A DNA stretch of 64,000 nt from Ruminococcus sp. (GCA_017473775.1 JAFUJH010000033.1:37129-101128), one strand, 5' to 3'; shown: positions 24,543 to 33,880, counted from the first letter of the stretch. Made by a program: numbers and translations. Notes: a model not told the origin generated them from the letters alone.

Positions 24543-24714
24543 TTGCGACCTTAGTCGCAACACTGTTGGACGACAGTCCACATCATTTATGCAAAGCATA
24601 ACACTGTTTGCCGAAGGCAACTTCGTTTTGTGTCCGTAAACAAATAACGATGTTTTCGCTACTCGAAAAATGATGTTGACCGCAAACGGTCAAACGATGT
24701 TATGTCCTGCGGAC
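24543..24714. repeat. array of short hairpins at about 22-base period
   Basis: Successive perfect hairpins with different sequences: TTGCGAC-CTTA-GTCGCAA (24543-24560), TGGAC-GACA-GTCCA (24567-24580), TTATGC-AAA-GCATAA (24587-24601), TTGCC-GAA-GGCAA (24608-24620), TTTTCG-CTACT-CGAAAA (24653-24669), TTGACCG-CAAA-CGGTCAA (24676-24693), GTCC-TGC-GGAC (24704-24714). Spacers are of a few types: CACTGT and CATCAT in the first half, CGATG and ATGATG in the second. TTTGTGTCCG near 24627 can pair with CGGACACAAA near 24710. It ends just before the terminator of the tRNA-Arg gene. Possibly a structured RNA or repeat element. Confidence 0.7.
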
Positions 24715-24720
24715 ACAAAC

Positions 24721-24754
24721 ACAAAACACCAAGTCTTTTGACTTGGTGTTTTGT
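24721..24754 (-). terminator. terminator of tRNA-Arg
   Basis: Fifteen-base perfect stem ACAAAACACCAAGTC / GACTTGGTGTTTTGT with a four-base loop, adjoining the 3' CCA of the tRNA. Confidence 0.8.
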
Positions 24755-24831
24755 TGGCCCGCCCGAAGGGATTCGAACCCCCGATCTTCAGAATCGGAAT
24801 CTGCTGCGTTATCCAGCTGCGCCACGGGCGG
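24755..24831 (-). tRNA. tRNA-Arg (anticodon CCG)
   Basis: 77-base cloverleaf on the minus strand: acceptor CCGCCCG / CGGGCGG, D arm GCGC-AGCTGGATAA-CGC, anticodon loop TTCCGAT with CCG at positions 34-36, T arm with TTCGAAT, discriminator G and encoded CCA. Reads CGG arginine codons. Confidence 0.92.
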
Positions 24832-24902
24832 ATATTAAAGGGACAGCAGGTATATTATTGCATAACCTTGCTGTCCCTTGCTTTAAAATTTGTTAAGACC
24901 TA

Positions 24903-25244
24903 TCAGATCAGCTCGATAATAGCCATCTCTGCTGCGTCGCCGCGACGGGGACCGATCTTGGTGATACGAGTGTATCCGCCGTTTCTGTCCTTGTACTTGG
25001 GAGCAATCTCTGTAAAGAGCTTGTAGGAAACATCCTCCTTAGTTACGAAGGACATAACCATACGCTTGTTGTGCAGAGTATCCTCCTTAGCGATGGTGAT
25101 CATCTTCTCTGCCATAGAAGCAACCTCTTTGGCACGAGTAACTGTGGTCTCTATCTTACCGTTCTCGAAAAGGAAGGTAACCATTGCTCTGAGCATTGCT
25201 GTTCTGTGAGCTGTAGCTCTTCCGAGTTTTCTTGTACCGGGCAT
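24903..25244 (-). CDS. rplQ: 50S ribosomal protein L17
   Basis: 113 residues, the usual short L17. Starts [18 protein letters not shown] and has the conserved [11 protein letters not shown] and [13 protein letters not shown]-like C-terminus ([17 protein letters not shown]). Last gene of the S10-spc-alpha operon, 35 bases after rpoA, as in other Firmicutes. Binds 23S rRNA at the exit-tunnel side. Ends with TGA. Confidence 0.97.
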   Translation of the reverse strand: MPGTRKLGRATAHRTAMLRAMVTFLFENGKIETTVTRAKEVASMAEKMITIAKEDTLHNKRMVMSFVTKEDVSYKLFTEIAPKYKDRNGGYTRITKIGPRRGDAAEMAIIELI

Positions 25245-25279
25245 TAAAATTCACTCCTTTATCTGATTTAAGAAAGGGT

Positions 25280-26230
25280 TTATTCGTCCTCGCTGTGCAG
25301 GCTGAAGCCAAGGCTTGCAAGCTTCTGCATAACTTCCTCAAGGGACTTTCTACCAAGGTTACGAACCTTCATCATTTCTTCCTCGCTCTTGCCGATGAGG
25401 TCCTCAACAGTGTTGATACCGGCACGCTTGAGGCAGTTGAAGGAACGAACAGAAAGGTCAAGCTCCTCGATAGTCATCTCGAGAACCTTCTCCTTGCTGC
25501 TATCCTCTTTAACAACCATAATCTCCTGTGAGCCTCTGTCAGACAGGTCAACAAAGAGATTCAGATGCTCGCAGAGCACCTTAGCTGCAAGGGAAACAGC
25601 TTCCTGTGCATTGAGCACACCGTTTGTCCACACATCAATTGTGAGCTTATCGTAGTCAGTAATCTGACCAACACGGGTGTTGTCAACTGTGTAGTTAACC
25701 TTGAGCACAGGTGTGTAAATGGAGTCAACGGGAAGCACGCCGATGATAGCGTTGCCTGCAAGAAGCTTGTTCTTCTCTGCAGGAACATATCCTCTGCCTC
25801 TGTCCAGTGTGATTTCCATATTAAGTTTTGCGTTTTCGCCGAGTGTAGCAATGCGAAGATCGGGAGTAAGAATCTCAACCTAGCTGTCGCATTTAATCAT
25901 ATCAGCGGTAACAGTGCAGGGACCCTCTGCAGAAATCTCTACAGTCTTGGGACCATTGCTATGAAGCTTTGCTACCAGGCTCTTCATATTGAGGACTATC
26001 TCAGTAACATCCTCTTTAACTCCCTCAATTGTAGAGAACTCATGCAGAACACCGTCAATCTTGATGGATGTAACTGCAACGCCCTCAAGGGATGACAGCA
26101 GAACTCGTCTGAGGCTGTTGCCAAGGGTGTTACCAAAACCTCTCTCAAGAGGCTCTACTACAAAGCGGCCGTACTTGCCTGAGGCAGATAATTCTTCAAC
26201 GCTGATTCTGGGCTTTTCAATTTCTATCAT
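25280..26230 (-). CDS. rpoA: RNA polymerase alpha subunit, interrupted by an in-frame TAG
   Basis: The frame from 26230 to 25280 encodes a 316-codon alpha subunit except that codon 117 is TAG (25880-25882). Before it are the N-terminal assembly/dimer domain elements ([31 protein letters not shown]). After it come [21 protein letters not shown], the rest of the N-terminal domain, and the DNA-binding C-terminal domain ([37 protein letters not shown]). The frame is otherwise intact; there is no frameshift. The 116-residue upstream piece lacks both the full dimer domain and the C-terminal domain; the downstream piece could start only at ATG 25819 and has no ribosome binding site. Alpha is essential, so either the base is wrong (a one-base change from CAG, AAG or GAG), or the amber is suppressed. 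Normal operon place between rpsD and rplQ. Confidence 0.9.
25880..25882 (-). other. in-frame amber codon inside rpoA
   Basis: Minus-strand context ATT AAA TGC GAC AGC TAG GTT GAG ATT. In related alpha subunits this place usually holds a polar residue between KCD and VEIL. TAG is a true stop elsewhere in the window (19045-19047 and 28175-28177). Confidence 0.9.
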
Positions 26231-26296
26231 GCGAAATCCTCCTTAACATTGTTCAGCAACATGCTGAGATGTTTGTAAACCTGCTTAAAAAAGGGA

Positions 26297-26899
26297 TTAC
26301 TTGGAGTACAACTCAACGATGAGGTGCTCTTCTACGGGGAAGTCGATATCGTCTCTCTGAGGAAGTGCGATTACCTTACCGCCGAGAAGGTTTGCGTCCT
26401 TCTGAAGCCACTTGGGAGCTGCAACTGCAGCTGTCTCGCCGTCAGCAATAGACTTAAATCTTGTTGTGGAACGGCTCTTCTCTTTAACTGCGATTACATC
26501 GCCAACCTTAACAAGGTAGGAAGGAATGTTAACCTTCTTGCCGTTAACTGTGAAGTGAGCGTGGTTAACAAGCTGTCTTGCTTCTCTTCTTGTAGCTGCA
26601 AGACCAAGTCTGTAAACAACATTGTCAAGTCTGCGCTCGATAAGTGTGAGAAGCTCCTCACCTGTCTTACCCTCTGCCTTCTCAGCCTTCTCGTAGTAAG
26701 CTCTGAACTGCTTCTCGAGAATGCCGTAAACAAACTTTACCTTCTGCTTCTCAGTCAGCTGCATGCTGTACTCGCTCTTTTTTCTTCTCATATTACCGCC
26801 GGGGTTTCTGTTAGAAGTCTTCTTAGAGTAACCCATAACAGCGGGGGAAAGGCCTAATGCTCTTGCACGCTTTGCAATAGGCTGCATATTCTTTGCCAT
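26297..26899 (-). CDS. rpsD: 30S ribosomal protein S4
   Basis: 200 residues. S4 core RNA-binding domain is seen in [24 protein letters not shown] and [19 protein letters not shown]. The N-terminus [17 protein letters not shown] lacks the zinc cysteines found in some S4 proteins. Primary 16S rRNA binder and often a translational regulator. Placed between rpsK and rpoA, 17 bases after rpsK and 66 bases before the rpoA start, a slightly long gap for this operon. Confidence 0.97.
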   Translation of the reverse strand: MAKNMQPIAKRARALGLSPAVMGYSKKTSNRNPGGNMRRKKSEYSMQLTEKQKVKFVYGILEKQFRAYYEKAEKAEGKTGEELLTLIERRLDNVVYRLGLAATRREARQLVNHAHFTVNGKKVNIPSYLVKVGDVIAVKEKSRSTTRFKSIADGETAAVAAPKWLQKDANLLGGKVIALPQRDDIDFPVEEHLIVELYSK

Positions 26900-26915
26900 A
26901 GTTAGTTACCTCCTA

Positions 26916-27314
26916 TTATACGCGTCTTCTCTTGGGAGGACGGCATCCGTTGTGGGGAATCGGAGTTACATCCTTAATCATTGTAACCTCGAGACCTGCG
27001 GTCTGTAATGCTCTGATAGCTGCCTCACGACCCTGGCCGGGGCCCTTTACATATACATCAACATACTTGAGGCCGTGCTCCATAGCTGCCTTAGCAGCGG
27101 TCTCTGCAGCAGACTGTGCTGCAAAGGGAGTGGACTTACGGGAACCACGGAAACCGAGCTCACCTGCTGAAGCCCAGGAAATTGCGTTACCCTGAACATC
27201 GGAGATAGTAACAATTGTGTTGTTGAAAGTTGACTGAATGTGTGCTGCACCACGCTCGATGTTCTTCTTCTCGCGGCGACGGCGTACAGTCTTCTTAGCT
27301 GCTTTTACTGCCAT
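26916..27314 (-). CDS. rpsK: 30S ribosomal protein S11
   Basis: 132 residues. Conserved [20 protein letters not shown] and [14 protein letters not shown]-terminus, which contains the Asn-Gly often converted to isoaspartate. Platform protein of the small subunit. It starts 15 bases after the rpsM stop. Length and start are standard. Confidence 0.97.
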   Translation of the reverse strand: MAVKAAKKTVRRRREKKNIERGAAHIQSTFNNTIVTISDVQGNAISWASAGELGFRGSRKSTPFAAQSAAETAAKAAMEHGLKYVDVYVKGPGQGREAAIRALQTAGLEVTMIKDVTPIPHNGCRPPKRRRV

Positions 27315-27329
27315 TTCGTGTTTCCCTCC

Positions 27330-27698
27330 TTACTTCTTCTTGTTAGCAACCTGCTTACGGGGACCCTTACGAGTACGAGCGTTAGTCTTGGAACGCTGGC
27401 CTCTTACGGGGAGACCCTTTCTGTGGCGAACGCCACGGTAGCAGCCGATTTCGATAAGTCTCTTAATATCAAATGCAACTTCACGGCGAAGATCACCTTC
27501 TACTGTGCAGTTGTGGTCAATGTACTCTCTGAGCTTGGAAATTTCATCCTCTGTCAGATCTCTGACACGAGTGTCAGGATTAATACCTGTTGCAGCAATG
27601 ATGTCGTTTGCAGTTTTTCTGCCGATGCCGTAGATGTAAGTGAGTCCGATTTCAACTCTCTTATCTCTGGGCAGGTCAACGCCTGCTATACGAGCCAT
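27330..27698 (-). CDS. rpsM: 30S ribosomal protein S13
   Basis: 122 residues. [22 protein letters not shown] start, helix-two-turn-helix [12 protein letters not shown], and the basic tail [17 protein letters not shown] contacting tRNA in the P site. Standard length; first gene of the alpha operon segment, after rpmJ. Confidence 0.97.
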   Translation of the reverse strand: MARIAGVDLPRDKRVEIGLTYIYGIGRKTANDIIAATGINPDTRVRDLTEDEISKLREYIDHNCTVEGDLRREVAFDIKRLIEIGCYRGVRHRKGLPVRGQRSKTNARTRKGPRKQVANKKK

Positions 27699-27792
27699 AT
27701 TGGTTGCACCTCCATATAAAAATTTAGATAAAGTTTAGTTTGTTGCGGTCAGAATAAATCCGACCTGTAAAGTCTTGCGACCTGAGGGGTTA

Positions 27793-27906
27793 TTAGCCCT
27801 GTCTCTGCTTGTGCTTAGGATTCTCGCAGATAACCATGATTCTGCCTTTTCTCTTGATAACCTTGCACTTCTCGCAAATTTTCTTTACTGAAGGTCTGAC
27901 TTTCAT
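27793..27906 (-). CDS. rpmJ: 50S ribosomal protein L36
   Basis: 37 residues, [19 protein letters not shown] then [12 protein letters not shown]. Contains the C-x2-C ... C ... H zinc ribbon of the zinc-type L36. Located between infA and rpsM, as usual. AAAGGAATG lies before the start. Confidence 0.96.
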   Translation of the reverse strand: MKVRPSVKKICEKCKVIKRKGRIMVICENPKHKQRQG

Positions 27907-27944
27907 TAATAATCATTCCTTTCTTGAAATTTGAAATGTTCTGA

Positions 27945-28163
27945 TTACTTGGATCTCCAAGTAATTCTGCCTCTTGTCAGGTCATAGGGAGACATCTCCA
28001 CTGTAACCTTATCACCGGGAAGAATACGAATGAAGTTCATTCTGAGCTTTCCGGAAATTACAGCCAGAATTGTGTGGCCGTTGGGGAGCTCTACCTTGAA
28101 CTGAGCGTTGGGAAGAGCATCCGTTACTGTACCTTCTATTTCGATAACATCCTGTTTAGACAT
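27945..28163 (-). CDS. infA: translation initiation factor IF-1
   Basis: 72 residues, single OB fold: [57 protein letters not shown]. Occupies the A site during initiation. Its Shine-Dalgarno (AGGAGG) overlaps the TAG stop of the upstream KOW gene (TTTAGGAGG), so the two are coupled. Confidence 0.97.
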   Translation of the reverse strand: MSKQDVIEIEGTVTDALPNAQFKVELPNGHTILAVISGKLRMNFIRILPGDKVTVEMSPYDLTRGRITWRSK

Positions 28164-28174
28164 AATATAACCTC

Positions 28175-28420
28175 CTAAATTGTTGTCTCAGTGAAATTCC
28201 TGAGGAATTCTCTGATTTTACGGTTAGTAACCATTGACATATCAAAAACGGTTTTTGTTGCCTGAAGATGGATAAGCTTCTTTTTCTTGGGATGCTCCAC
28301 CTTGCGTCGTTTGCCGTTGCAAATGTAAGCATAAGTCCCGTCGGTATTCAATACCACAAAGAAGCCGTCCTTATCGCGGCCCGCCTTTGCTCTGACCACT
28401 TGTCCTTGGGTGATGGTCAT
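28175..28420 (-). CDS. KOW-domain RNA-binding protein (L14e/L6e/L27e-like)
   Basis: 81 residues with a KOW motif at the start ([20 protein letters not shown]) and a basic middle ([18 protein letters not shown]). This small protein is typical of clostridial operons between map and infA and is thought to bind RNA or the ribosome; its function is not established. It overlaps the map stop by 4 bases. Ends with TAG, which is merged with the infA ribosome binding site. Confidence 0.9.
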   Translation of the reverse strand: MTITQGQVVRAKAGRDKDGFFVVLNTDGTYAYICNGKRRKVEHPKKKKLIHLQATKTVFDMSMVTNRKIREFLRNFTETTI

Positions 28421-29184
28421 AAGCTCACCTCGTCGTCCGGGATTGTGAGAATCTTCGGACCGTCCTGAGTAATAACCACTGTGTGCTCAAAGTGAGCAGA
28501 CAGCTTGCCGTCCTCTGTGACGGTAGTCCATTCATCATCTAAGACGCGAACCTTGTGTGTACCCATATTAATCATGGGCTCAATGGCAATAGTCATACCA
28601 GGTATCAACCGCACGCCTCGACCGGGTGTGCCATAGTTTGGTACGCTTGGTTCTTCGTGTAACTTCGCACCTACGCCGTGGCCGACAAAATCTCGTACCA
28701 CCGAGTAACTGCGAGCTTCGACATAGCTCTGAACTGCGTGGCCTATATCGCCTACACGGTTACCGGCTTTAGCAGCCTTGATTCCCTCATAGAGAGACTC
28801 CCTTGTAGCTGTAAGCAGTGCCTCAGCTTCTTTTGAAATCTCACCGCAGGGGAAGGTGTAAGCGTTATCGCCGTGGTAACCCTCAAAGAAAGCTCCAACA
28901 TCAATGCTGACGATGTCGCCTGCTTTGAGAACGCAGTTGCGATTGGGTATGCCATGGATAACTACATTGTTTACAGAGATACATGAACTCTTGGGAAAGC
29001 CACCGTAACCGAGAAAGGAGGCTTTAGCGCCTTCTTTCTCGATGTACTTAGCAATAAGAGTATCAATCTCAAGTGTCGAAACACCCGGCTCAACTGCCGT
29101 ACCTGCAAGCTTGAGTGCGTTTGCAGAGATTCTGCAGGCTTCACGCATATGTTCAAGCTCGCGTGGAGACTTGATAACTACCAT
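28417..29184 (-). CDS. map: methionine aminopeptidase type I
   Basis: 255 residues. Removes the initiator methionine from new proteins. Metal ligands are visible in SIDVGAFFEGYHGDNAYTF (two Asp), FVGHGVGAKLHEEP (His), IAIEPMINMG (Glu) and SAHFEHTVVIT (Glu). No N-terminal zinc extension. Four bases after adk; overlaps the KOW gene, indicating coupled translation. Confidence 0.97.
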   Translation of the reverse strand: MVVIKSPRELEHMREACRISANALKLAGTAVEPGVSTLEIDTLIAKYIEKEGAKASFLGYGGFPKSSCISVNNVVIHGIPNRNCVLKAGDIVSIDVGAFFEGYHGDNAYTFPCGEISKEAEALLTATRESLYEGIKAAKAGNRVGDIGHAVQSYVEARSYSVVRDFVGHGVGAKLHEEPSVPNYGTPGRGVRLIPGMTIAIEPMINMGTHKVRVLDDEWTTVTEDGKLSAHFEHTVVITQDGPKILTIPDDEVSL

Positions 29185-29187
29185 AGT

Positions 29188-29820
29188 TTAAGCCTCAAGT
29201 GCCTTGAGTGTTAAAGCTGTTGTGTCCTCAACCTTATCCTGACCCTCAACGATTACGAGCTTACCCTGCTTGCCATAATAGTCCTTCAGGGGCTCTGTCT
29301 CGGCGTGATAAATGTCAAGTCTTGCCTTAACAGTATCAATGTGGTCGTCCTTGCGCTGAATAAGGGCGCCTGTGCAGTCGTCGCAGACACCGTCAACCTG
29401 AGGCTTCAGGTCAACAATGTGATAGGGTCTGCCGCACTTCTCACAAACGCGGCGTCCGGACAGTCTGGTGACGATTGTCTCGTCAGGTACCTCGATATCG
29501 ATTACCTTGTCGATAACAACGCCCATCTTATCCAGAGCCTCAGCCTGAGGAATAGTTCTGGGGAAACCGTCAAGGATGAAACCGTTCTGACAATCGTCAG
29601 CTTTGAGTCTCTCCTCGATGATACCGATAACTACTTCATCGGGAACAAGCTTGCCTGCGTCCATAAAGGACTTAGCCTTGAGTCCCATCTCAGTGCCGGT
29701 TCTCAGCGCCTCTCTGATAATATTACCAGTAGAGATTGTGGGGATGTTCAGGTGATTGCAGATAACTGCTGCCTGTGTGCCTTTACCGGCACCGGGCGCA
29801 CCTAAGAGAATAATATTCAT
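29188..29820 (-). CDS. adk: adenylate kinase
   Basis: 210 residues. Interconverts ATP + AMP and 2 ADP. P-loop GAPGAGKGTQ, AMP-site GFPRTIPQAEAL, and a zinc-type LID: CEKCGRPY then CDDC (four Cys), as in Gram-positive enzymes. Placed between secY and map, the typical Firmicutes order. Ends with TAA, three bases before the map start. Confidence 0.97.
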   Translation of the reverse strand: MNIILLGAPGAGKGTQAAVICNHLNIPTISTGNIIREALRTGTEMGLKAKSFMDAGKLVPDEVVIGIIEERLKADDCQNGFILDGFPRTIPQAEALDKMGVVIDKVIDIEVPDETIVTRLSGRRVCEKCGRPYHIVDLKPQVDGVCDDCTGALIQRKDDHIDTVKARLDIYHAETEPLKDYYGKQGKLVIVEGQDKVEDTTALTLKALEA

Positions 29821-29843
29821 AATCCTTCTCCTTTACCTATTGA

Positions 29844-31175
29844 TTAGTCCAGGAAGCCTCTGTAGTGACGCATCATCAGCTGGCTTTCAAGCTGTTTAAC
29901 TGTCTCAAGTGCAACACCAACAACGATGATGATGGAAGTACCGCCCATAGAGAGGTTGGTAAGACCTGCTGCTGCAGTGTAGATTGAGGGAACCAGATAA
30001 ATAACTGCCAGGAAGAGAGCACCGATAAGAGTAATTCTGGAGAGAATCTTCTTGATAAAGTCGGCAGTGGGACTACCGGGGCGAATGCCGGGGATAGTAC
30101 CGTTATTCTGCTTGAGATTGTTAGCCATCTCAACAGGATTATACTGAATAGTTGTGTAGAAGTATGCAAATGCAAGAATCAGCAGGAAGCTGAGTGTAAG
30201 ATACAGCCAGCCGTTGGGATTGAATGCATTGAAGAAGCCGTACCAGAAGCTACCCTCCTCAAGATTGAGGAACATAGCGATAGTACCGGGGATTGAGAGG
30301 ATAGAGGAAGCGAAGATAACGGGCATAACACCGCCGAGAGCAACCTTGATGGGAAGGTGGCTGGACTGGCCGCCGTACATCTTTCTGCCTACAACTCTCT
30401 TTGCATACTGAACGGGGATTCTTCTCTCTGCATCCTGCATGAATGTGATAATCCATACCATAGCAAGGAAAAGAATGATGAATACAGGAACAAGGATGTA
30501 ATACTTCCACTGACCCTGCTGTGCAAGATACCAGTAGCTCATAGAAGCTGTGGACTTCTGCACGGGGAACATATAGTAGATTGTGGAGGGCAGACGAGCA
30601 ATAATACCTGCGAACAGGAGCATGGAGATACCGTTGCCGATACCCTTATTGTTAATCTGCTCACCGAGCCACATCATAAGAGCAGTACCTGCTGTGAATG
30701 ACAGGATAATTACAAAAGCAGCAAACCATACAGAGAAGCCTGTCTTGTACTCAAGGAAATTGTAGCCCTTGAGGTAGAAGAAGTAAGCTGTACCCTGAAT
30801 AAGACCGAGAATAACTGTCAGATAACGAGTCATTGTTGCGATCTTCTTTCTGCCGTCCTCACCCTCTTTTGAGAGTCTCTCAAGAGCAGGGATTGCAACG
30901 CAGAGGAGCTGCATAATGATGGAGCTGTTGATGTAGGGTGTGATACCCATTGCGAAAATTGTTGCGTTGCCAAATGCGCCGCCGGACAGAGTATTCAGAT
31001 AAGCGAAAACTGTGTTGCCGCTTGTCAGGAATGAACTGCTTGCCAGTGATGCAATGTCAACAAAAGGAACAGGGATAACACAGCCGATTCTGTAGATAGC
31101 AAGGATGAGAAGAGTAAAGAGAATCTTCTTTCTTACATCGGGAATTGACCATGCGTTTCTGATTGTCTTAAACAA
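29844..31175 (-). CDS. secY: preprotein translocase subunit SecY
   Basis: 443 residues with ten membrane segments; channel of the Sec pathway for export of signal-peptide proteins such as the dockerin and amylase products here. Recognised from MFKTIRNAWSIPDVRKKI, GITPYINSSIIMQLL (plug region), RRIPVQYAKRVVG and GTSIIIVVGVALETVKQLESQ. The start is TTG (31175), directly following the rplO stop (TAATTG) with GAGGTGATC as binding site inside rplO. Confidence 0.97.
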   Translation of the reverse strand: MFKTIRNAWSIPDVRKKILFTLLILAIYRIGCVIPVPFVDIASLASSSFLTSGNTVFAYLNTLSGGAFGNATIFAMGITPYINSSIIMQLLCVAIPALERLSKEGEDGRKKIATMTRYLTVILGLIQGTAYFFYLKGYNFLEYKTGFSVWFAAFVIILSFTAGTALMMWLGEQINNKGIGNGISMLLFAGIIARLPSTIYYMFPVQKSTASMSYWYLAQQGQWKYYILVPVFIILFLAMVWIITFMQDAERRIPVQYAKRVVGRKMYGGQSSHLPIKVALGGVMPVIFASSILSIPGTIAMFLNLEEGSFWYGFFNAFNPNGWLYLTLSFLLILAFAYFYTTIQYNPVEMANNLKQNNGTIPGIRPGSPTADFIKKILSRITLIGALFLAVIYLVPSIYTAAAGLTNLSMGGTSIIIVVGVALETVKQLESQLMMRHYRGFLD

Positions 31176-31616
31176 TTAGATCACCTCTGCCTTTCCGCCT
31201 GCGGCCTCGATTTTTGCCTTAGCAGATTCGGAATAAGCAGATACCTGAACAGTCAGCTTCTTGGTGAGGTTACCATTGCCGAGAATCTTAACACCATCAA
31301 AGGAATTCTTTACGATGCCGGCAGCAACAAGTGCCTCAACATTAACAACTGTGCCGTTGTCGAACTTCTCAAGAGTACCAACATTAACAGAAACGATCTT
31401 CTTAGCGAAGATGTTATTAAAGCCACGCTTAGGGATTCGTCTCTGAAGGGGCATCTGACCACCCTCAAAGCCTACTCTCATACCACGGCCTGCTCTTGCC
31501 TTCTGGCCCTTGTGACCCTTACCGGCAGTTTTGCCCTGACCTGAACCGTGACCTCTACCGATTCTCTTAGCCTCTTTCTTAGAGCCTTCAACCGGAGATA
31601 AATCATGTAATCTCAT
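31176..31616 (-). CDS. rplO: 50S ribosomal protein L15
   Basis: 146 residues. [20 protein letters not shown] start, Gly/Arg-rich [19 protein letters not shown], and C-terminal [22 protein letters not shown]. Its stop TAA is immediately followed by the TTG of secY, so translation of the two is coupled. Confidence 0.97.
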   Translation of the reverse strand: MRLHDLSPVEGSKKEAKRIGRGHGSGQGKTAGKGHKGQKARAGRGMRVGFEGGQMPLQRRIPKRGFNNIFAKKIVSVNVGTLEKFDNGTVVNVEALVAAGIVKNSFDGVKILGNGNLTKKLTVQVSAYSESAKAKIEAAGGKAEVI

Positions 31617-31633
31617 TTCGTCGCACCTCCCTA

Positions 31634-31801
31634 TTAAGCTTCAACCTCAATGAGGTGGATGATCTTCTTAACCTTGCCCTTAGTCTGAGCGTTGTCAGGC
31701 TGCTCTGTTACATCGCCGATTTTGCGAAGGCCCAGAGCGTGAGCGGTTGCGATCTGATCTTTCTTAGAGCCGATAAGGCTTTTAACCAATGTGATTTTCA
31801 T
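31634..31801 (-). CDS. rpmD: 50S ribosomal protein L30
   Basis: 55 residues: [20 protein letters not shown], then [20 protein letters not shown] and [15 protein letters not shown]. Standard short L30, between rpsE and rplO (17 bases before rplO). Easily missed because of its length; the frame, the AGGGCCGC upstream context and the neighbours make it certain. Confidence 0.95.
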   Translation of the reverse strand: MKITLVKSLIGSKKDQIATAHALGLRKIGDVTEQPDNAQTKGKVKKIIHLIEVEA

Positions 31802-31815
31802 CTATGCGGCCCTCC

Positions 31816-32313
31816 TTACAGAATTTCCTTAACGGACTTGCCTCTGATAGCAGCAACTTCTTCAGCGCTGCGCAGAGCCTTGAGTCCCTGGAAAGTAGCA
31901 CGAACAACATTGCAGGGGTTGTTGGAACGCAGAGCCTTAGTTCTGATATCCTTGATACCAGCAACCTCGAGCACAGCACGAACAGGACCGCCTGCGATAA
32001 CACCGGTACCGGGAGCAGCAGGCTTCATAAGAACTCTGCCTGCACCGTACTCACCGATAATCTCGTGAGGGATTGTTGTACCACGAAGAGAAATCTTAAC
32101 AAGATTCTTCTTAGCATCCTCGATGCCCTTACGGATTGCATCGGGAACTTCACCTGCTTTACCAATACCGAAGCCGATTGTACCCTCACCGTCGCCTACA
32201 ACTACGAGAGCTGCAAACTTGTAGATACGACCACCCTTAACAGTCTTGGAAACACGGTTGATAGCGACAACGCGCTCTTTAAGATCCATTGTGGAAGCGT
32301 CAATAATAGCCAA
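31816..32313 (-). CDS. rpsE: 30S ribosomal protein S5
   Basis: 165 residues. Double-stranded RNA-binding fold [17 protein letters not shown] and the loop [21 protein letters not shown]-terminal domain [20 protein letters not shown]. Takes part in decoding fidelity. 18 bases after rplR, 14 before rpmD. Confidence 0.97.
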   Translation of the reverse strand: MAIIDASTMDLKERVVAINRVSKTVKGGRIYKFAALVVVGDGEGTIGFGIGKAGEVPDAIRKGIEDAKKNLVKISLRGTTIPHEIIGEYGAGRVLMKPAAPGTGVIAGGPVRAVLEVAGIKDIRTKALRSNNPCNVVRATFQGLKALRSAEEVAAIRGKSVKEIL

Positions 32314-32331
32314 AGTAATTCCTCCCCTTCC

Positions 32332-32691
32332 TTAGAAATTGAGGCCGCTCTCACGAGCGCCTTCGGCCAATTCTTTAACACGGCCGTGGTAGATATTACC
32401 GCCTCTGTCAAAAACAACAGTAGCGATGCCTTTGTCTTTTGCGCGCTCTGCGATGAGCTTGCCGACTGCCTTTGCAGCCTCTTTGTTACCGCCGTTACCC
32501 TCAATGGACTTATCCAGAGAGGAAGCAGAAGCCAGTGTAACACCGTTTACATCATCAATAAGCTGAGCGTAGATGTTATTGGTGGAGCGATATACACAAA
32601 GACGGGGACAATCTGCTGTACCGCTTACTTTGCCACGAACTCTCTTGTGGCGCTGAATACGGGCCTTTTTTGTATCAGGTCTTCTTACCAT
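32332..32691 (-). CDS. rplR: 50S ribosomal protein L18
   Basis: 119 residues. [21 protein letters not shown] with the 5S rRNA-binding basic N-terminus and the closing [11 protein letters not shown]. Standard length; 17 bases after rplF. Confidence 0.97.
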   Translation of the reverse strand: MVRRPDTKKARIQRHKRVRGKVSGTADCPRLCVYRSTNNIYAQLIDDVNGVTLASASSLDKSIEGNGGNKEAAKAVGKLIAERAKDKGIATVVFDRGGNIYHGRVKELAEGARESGLNF

Positions 32692-32708
32692 TTTAATTCA
32701 CTCCTTAA

Positions 32709-33248
32709 TTACTTCTTACCGGCTTTGCCTTCCTTGCGGCGGATATGCTCATCAACATACTTGATACCCTTGCCCTTATAAGGCTCAGGAGCACGCTTAG
32801 AGCGAACCTCGGCAGCAAACTGACCTACCTTTTGCTTATCTGCGCCGTGAATAATGATTTTGTTGGGACCGGGAACCTCAATGGTAATGTCCTCATTGTC
32901 GGACATAATTACCTGATGAGAATAACCCAGGTTCATAACAAGGTCCTTACCCTGCTTCTGAACACGGTAACCTACACCGTTAACCTCCAGCTCCTTCTTG
33001 AAGCCTTCGGATACACCCACCATCATGTTGAAGATGAGTGTTCTGGTGAGACCGTGGAGAGAGCGGTTGAGCTTATCATCGTTGGGGCGGGAAACAGTAA
33101 TCTCTGCACCATTGATCTCAACCTGCATGTTGGGATGGATCTTCTGAGTAAGGGTGCCCTTGGGGCCCTTTACTGTCATAACGCCAGCTTCAAACTTAAC
33201 ATCAACACCGGCGGGAATATTTATAGGTTTTCTTCCAATTCGAGACAT
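32709..33248 (-). CDS. rplF: 50S ribosomal protein L6
   Basis: 179 residues. MSRIGRKPINIPAGVDV, GPKGTLTQKIHPNMQVEI, RSKRAPEPYKGKGIKYVDE and basic tail. Binds near the sarcin-ricin loop. Twelve bases after rpsH. Standard. Confidence 0.97.
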   Translation of the reverse strand: MSRIGRKPINIPAGVDVKFEAGVMTVKGPKGTLTQKIHPNMQVEINGAEITVSRPNDDKLNRSLHGLTRTLIFNMMVGVSEGFKKELEVNGVGYRVQKQGKDLVMNLGYSHQVIMSDNEDITIEVPGPNKIIIHGADKQKVGQFAAEVRSKRAPEPYKGKGIKYVDEHIRRKEGKAGKK

Positions 33249-33260
33249 CTTCGCACCTCC

Positions 33261-33659
33261 TTACCAAACAAACGCAAGAACCTCGCCGCCAACATTCTCC
33301 TTGCGTGCCTGACGGTCTGTCATAACACCCTTGGATGTGGAAACGATTGCTACGCCCAGGCCCTTCATAACCTTGGGCATATTCTCTACGTCAGAGTAAA
33401 TACGCAGGCCGGGCTTGGAAACACGGCGGAGTCCTGTGATAACGGGAGTCTTACCCTCGCCATACTTGAGGACAACTGTGATGAGGCCCTGCTTGCCGTC
33501 TTCTGTAACTGTGAAATTCTTGATATAGCCTTCATCAAGGAGAATCTGGCAAATTGCCTTCTTCATATTTGATGCAGGGATATCGACTGTGTCGTGTTTT
33601 GCTGAGCTTGCATTACGGATTCTGGTAAGAAGGTCAGCAATAGGATCAGTAATCTGCAT
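33261..33659 (-). CDS. rpsH: 30S ribosomal protein S8
   Basis: 132 residues. [20 protein letters not shown] and the C-terminal [20 protein letters not shown]. Central 16S rRNA binder and, in other bacteria, translational repressor of the spc operon. 23 bases after rpsN. Confidence 0.97.
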   Translation of the reverse strand: MQITDPIADLLTRIRNASSAKHDTVDIPASNMKKAICQILLDEGYIKNFTVTEDGKQGLITVVLKYGEGKTPVITGLRRVSKPGLRIYSDVENMPKVMKGLGVAIVSTSKGVMTDRQARKENVGGEVLAFVW

Positions 33660-33682
33660 TCTTAATTTCCTCCTTTGATGAA

Positions 33683-33868
33683 TTACCAGCTTGCTTTCTT
33701 TACACCGGGAATCTCGCCCTTGTAAGCGAGCTCACGGAAGCAAATACGGCAGATACCGAACTTACGGAGGTAGGCGTGGGGTCTACCGCAGATCTTACAT
33801 CTGTTGTACTCTCTGGAAGAGTACTTCTGAGGTCTGCTCTGCTTGATTTTCATAGCTGTCTTTGCCAC
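33683..33868 (-). CDS. rpsN: 30S ribosomal protein S14, zinc type
   Basis: 61 residues, the short type Z form. Zinc ligands CKICGRP and [27 protein letters not shown] start. Twelve bases after rplE. The zinc form is common in anaerobic Firmicutes. Confidence 0.97.
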   Translation of the reverse strand: MAKTAMKIKQSRPQKYSSREYNRCKICGRPHAYLRKFGICRICFRELAYKGEIPGVKKASW

Positions 33869-33880
33869 AGTAATACCTCC

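Noticed and set aside
24543-24714. Possible CRISPR array at the hairpin series
   Set aside because: The spacers, not the stems, are the recurring words, and the units are too short; no cas genes.
24702-24896. ORF across the tRNA-Arg region encoding GPPEGIRTPDLQNRNLLRYP
   Set aside because: This is the well-known spurious translation of the strand opposite a tRNA; the tRNA-Arg fold is complete.
25880-25882. Genome-wide reassignment of TAG as explanation for the rpoA interruption
   Set aside because: TAG properly ends the YkgJ-like gene at 19045 and the KOW gene at 28175, at the expected protein lengths.
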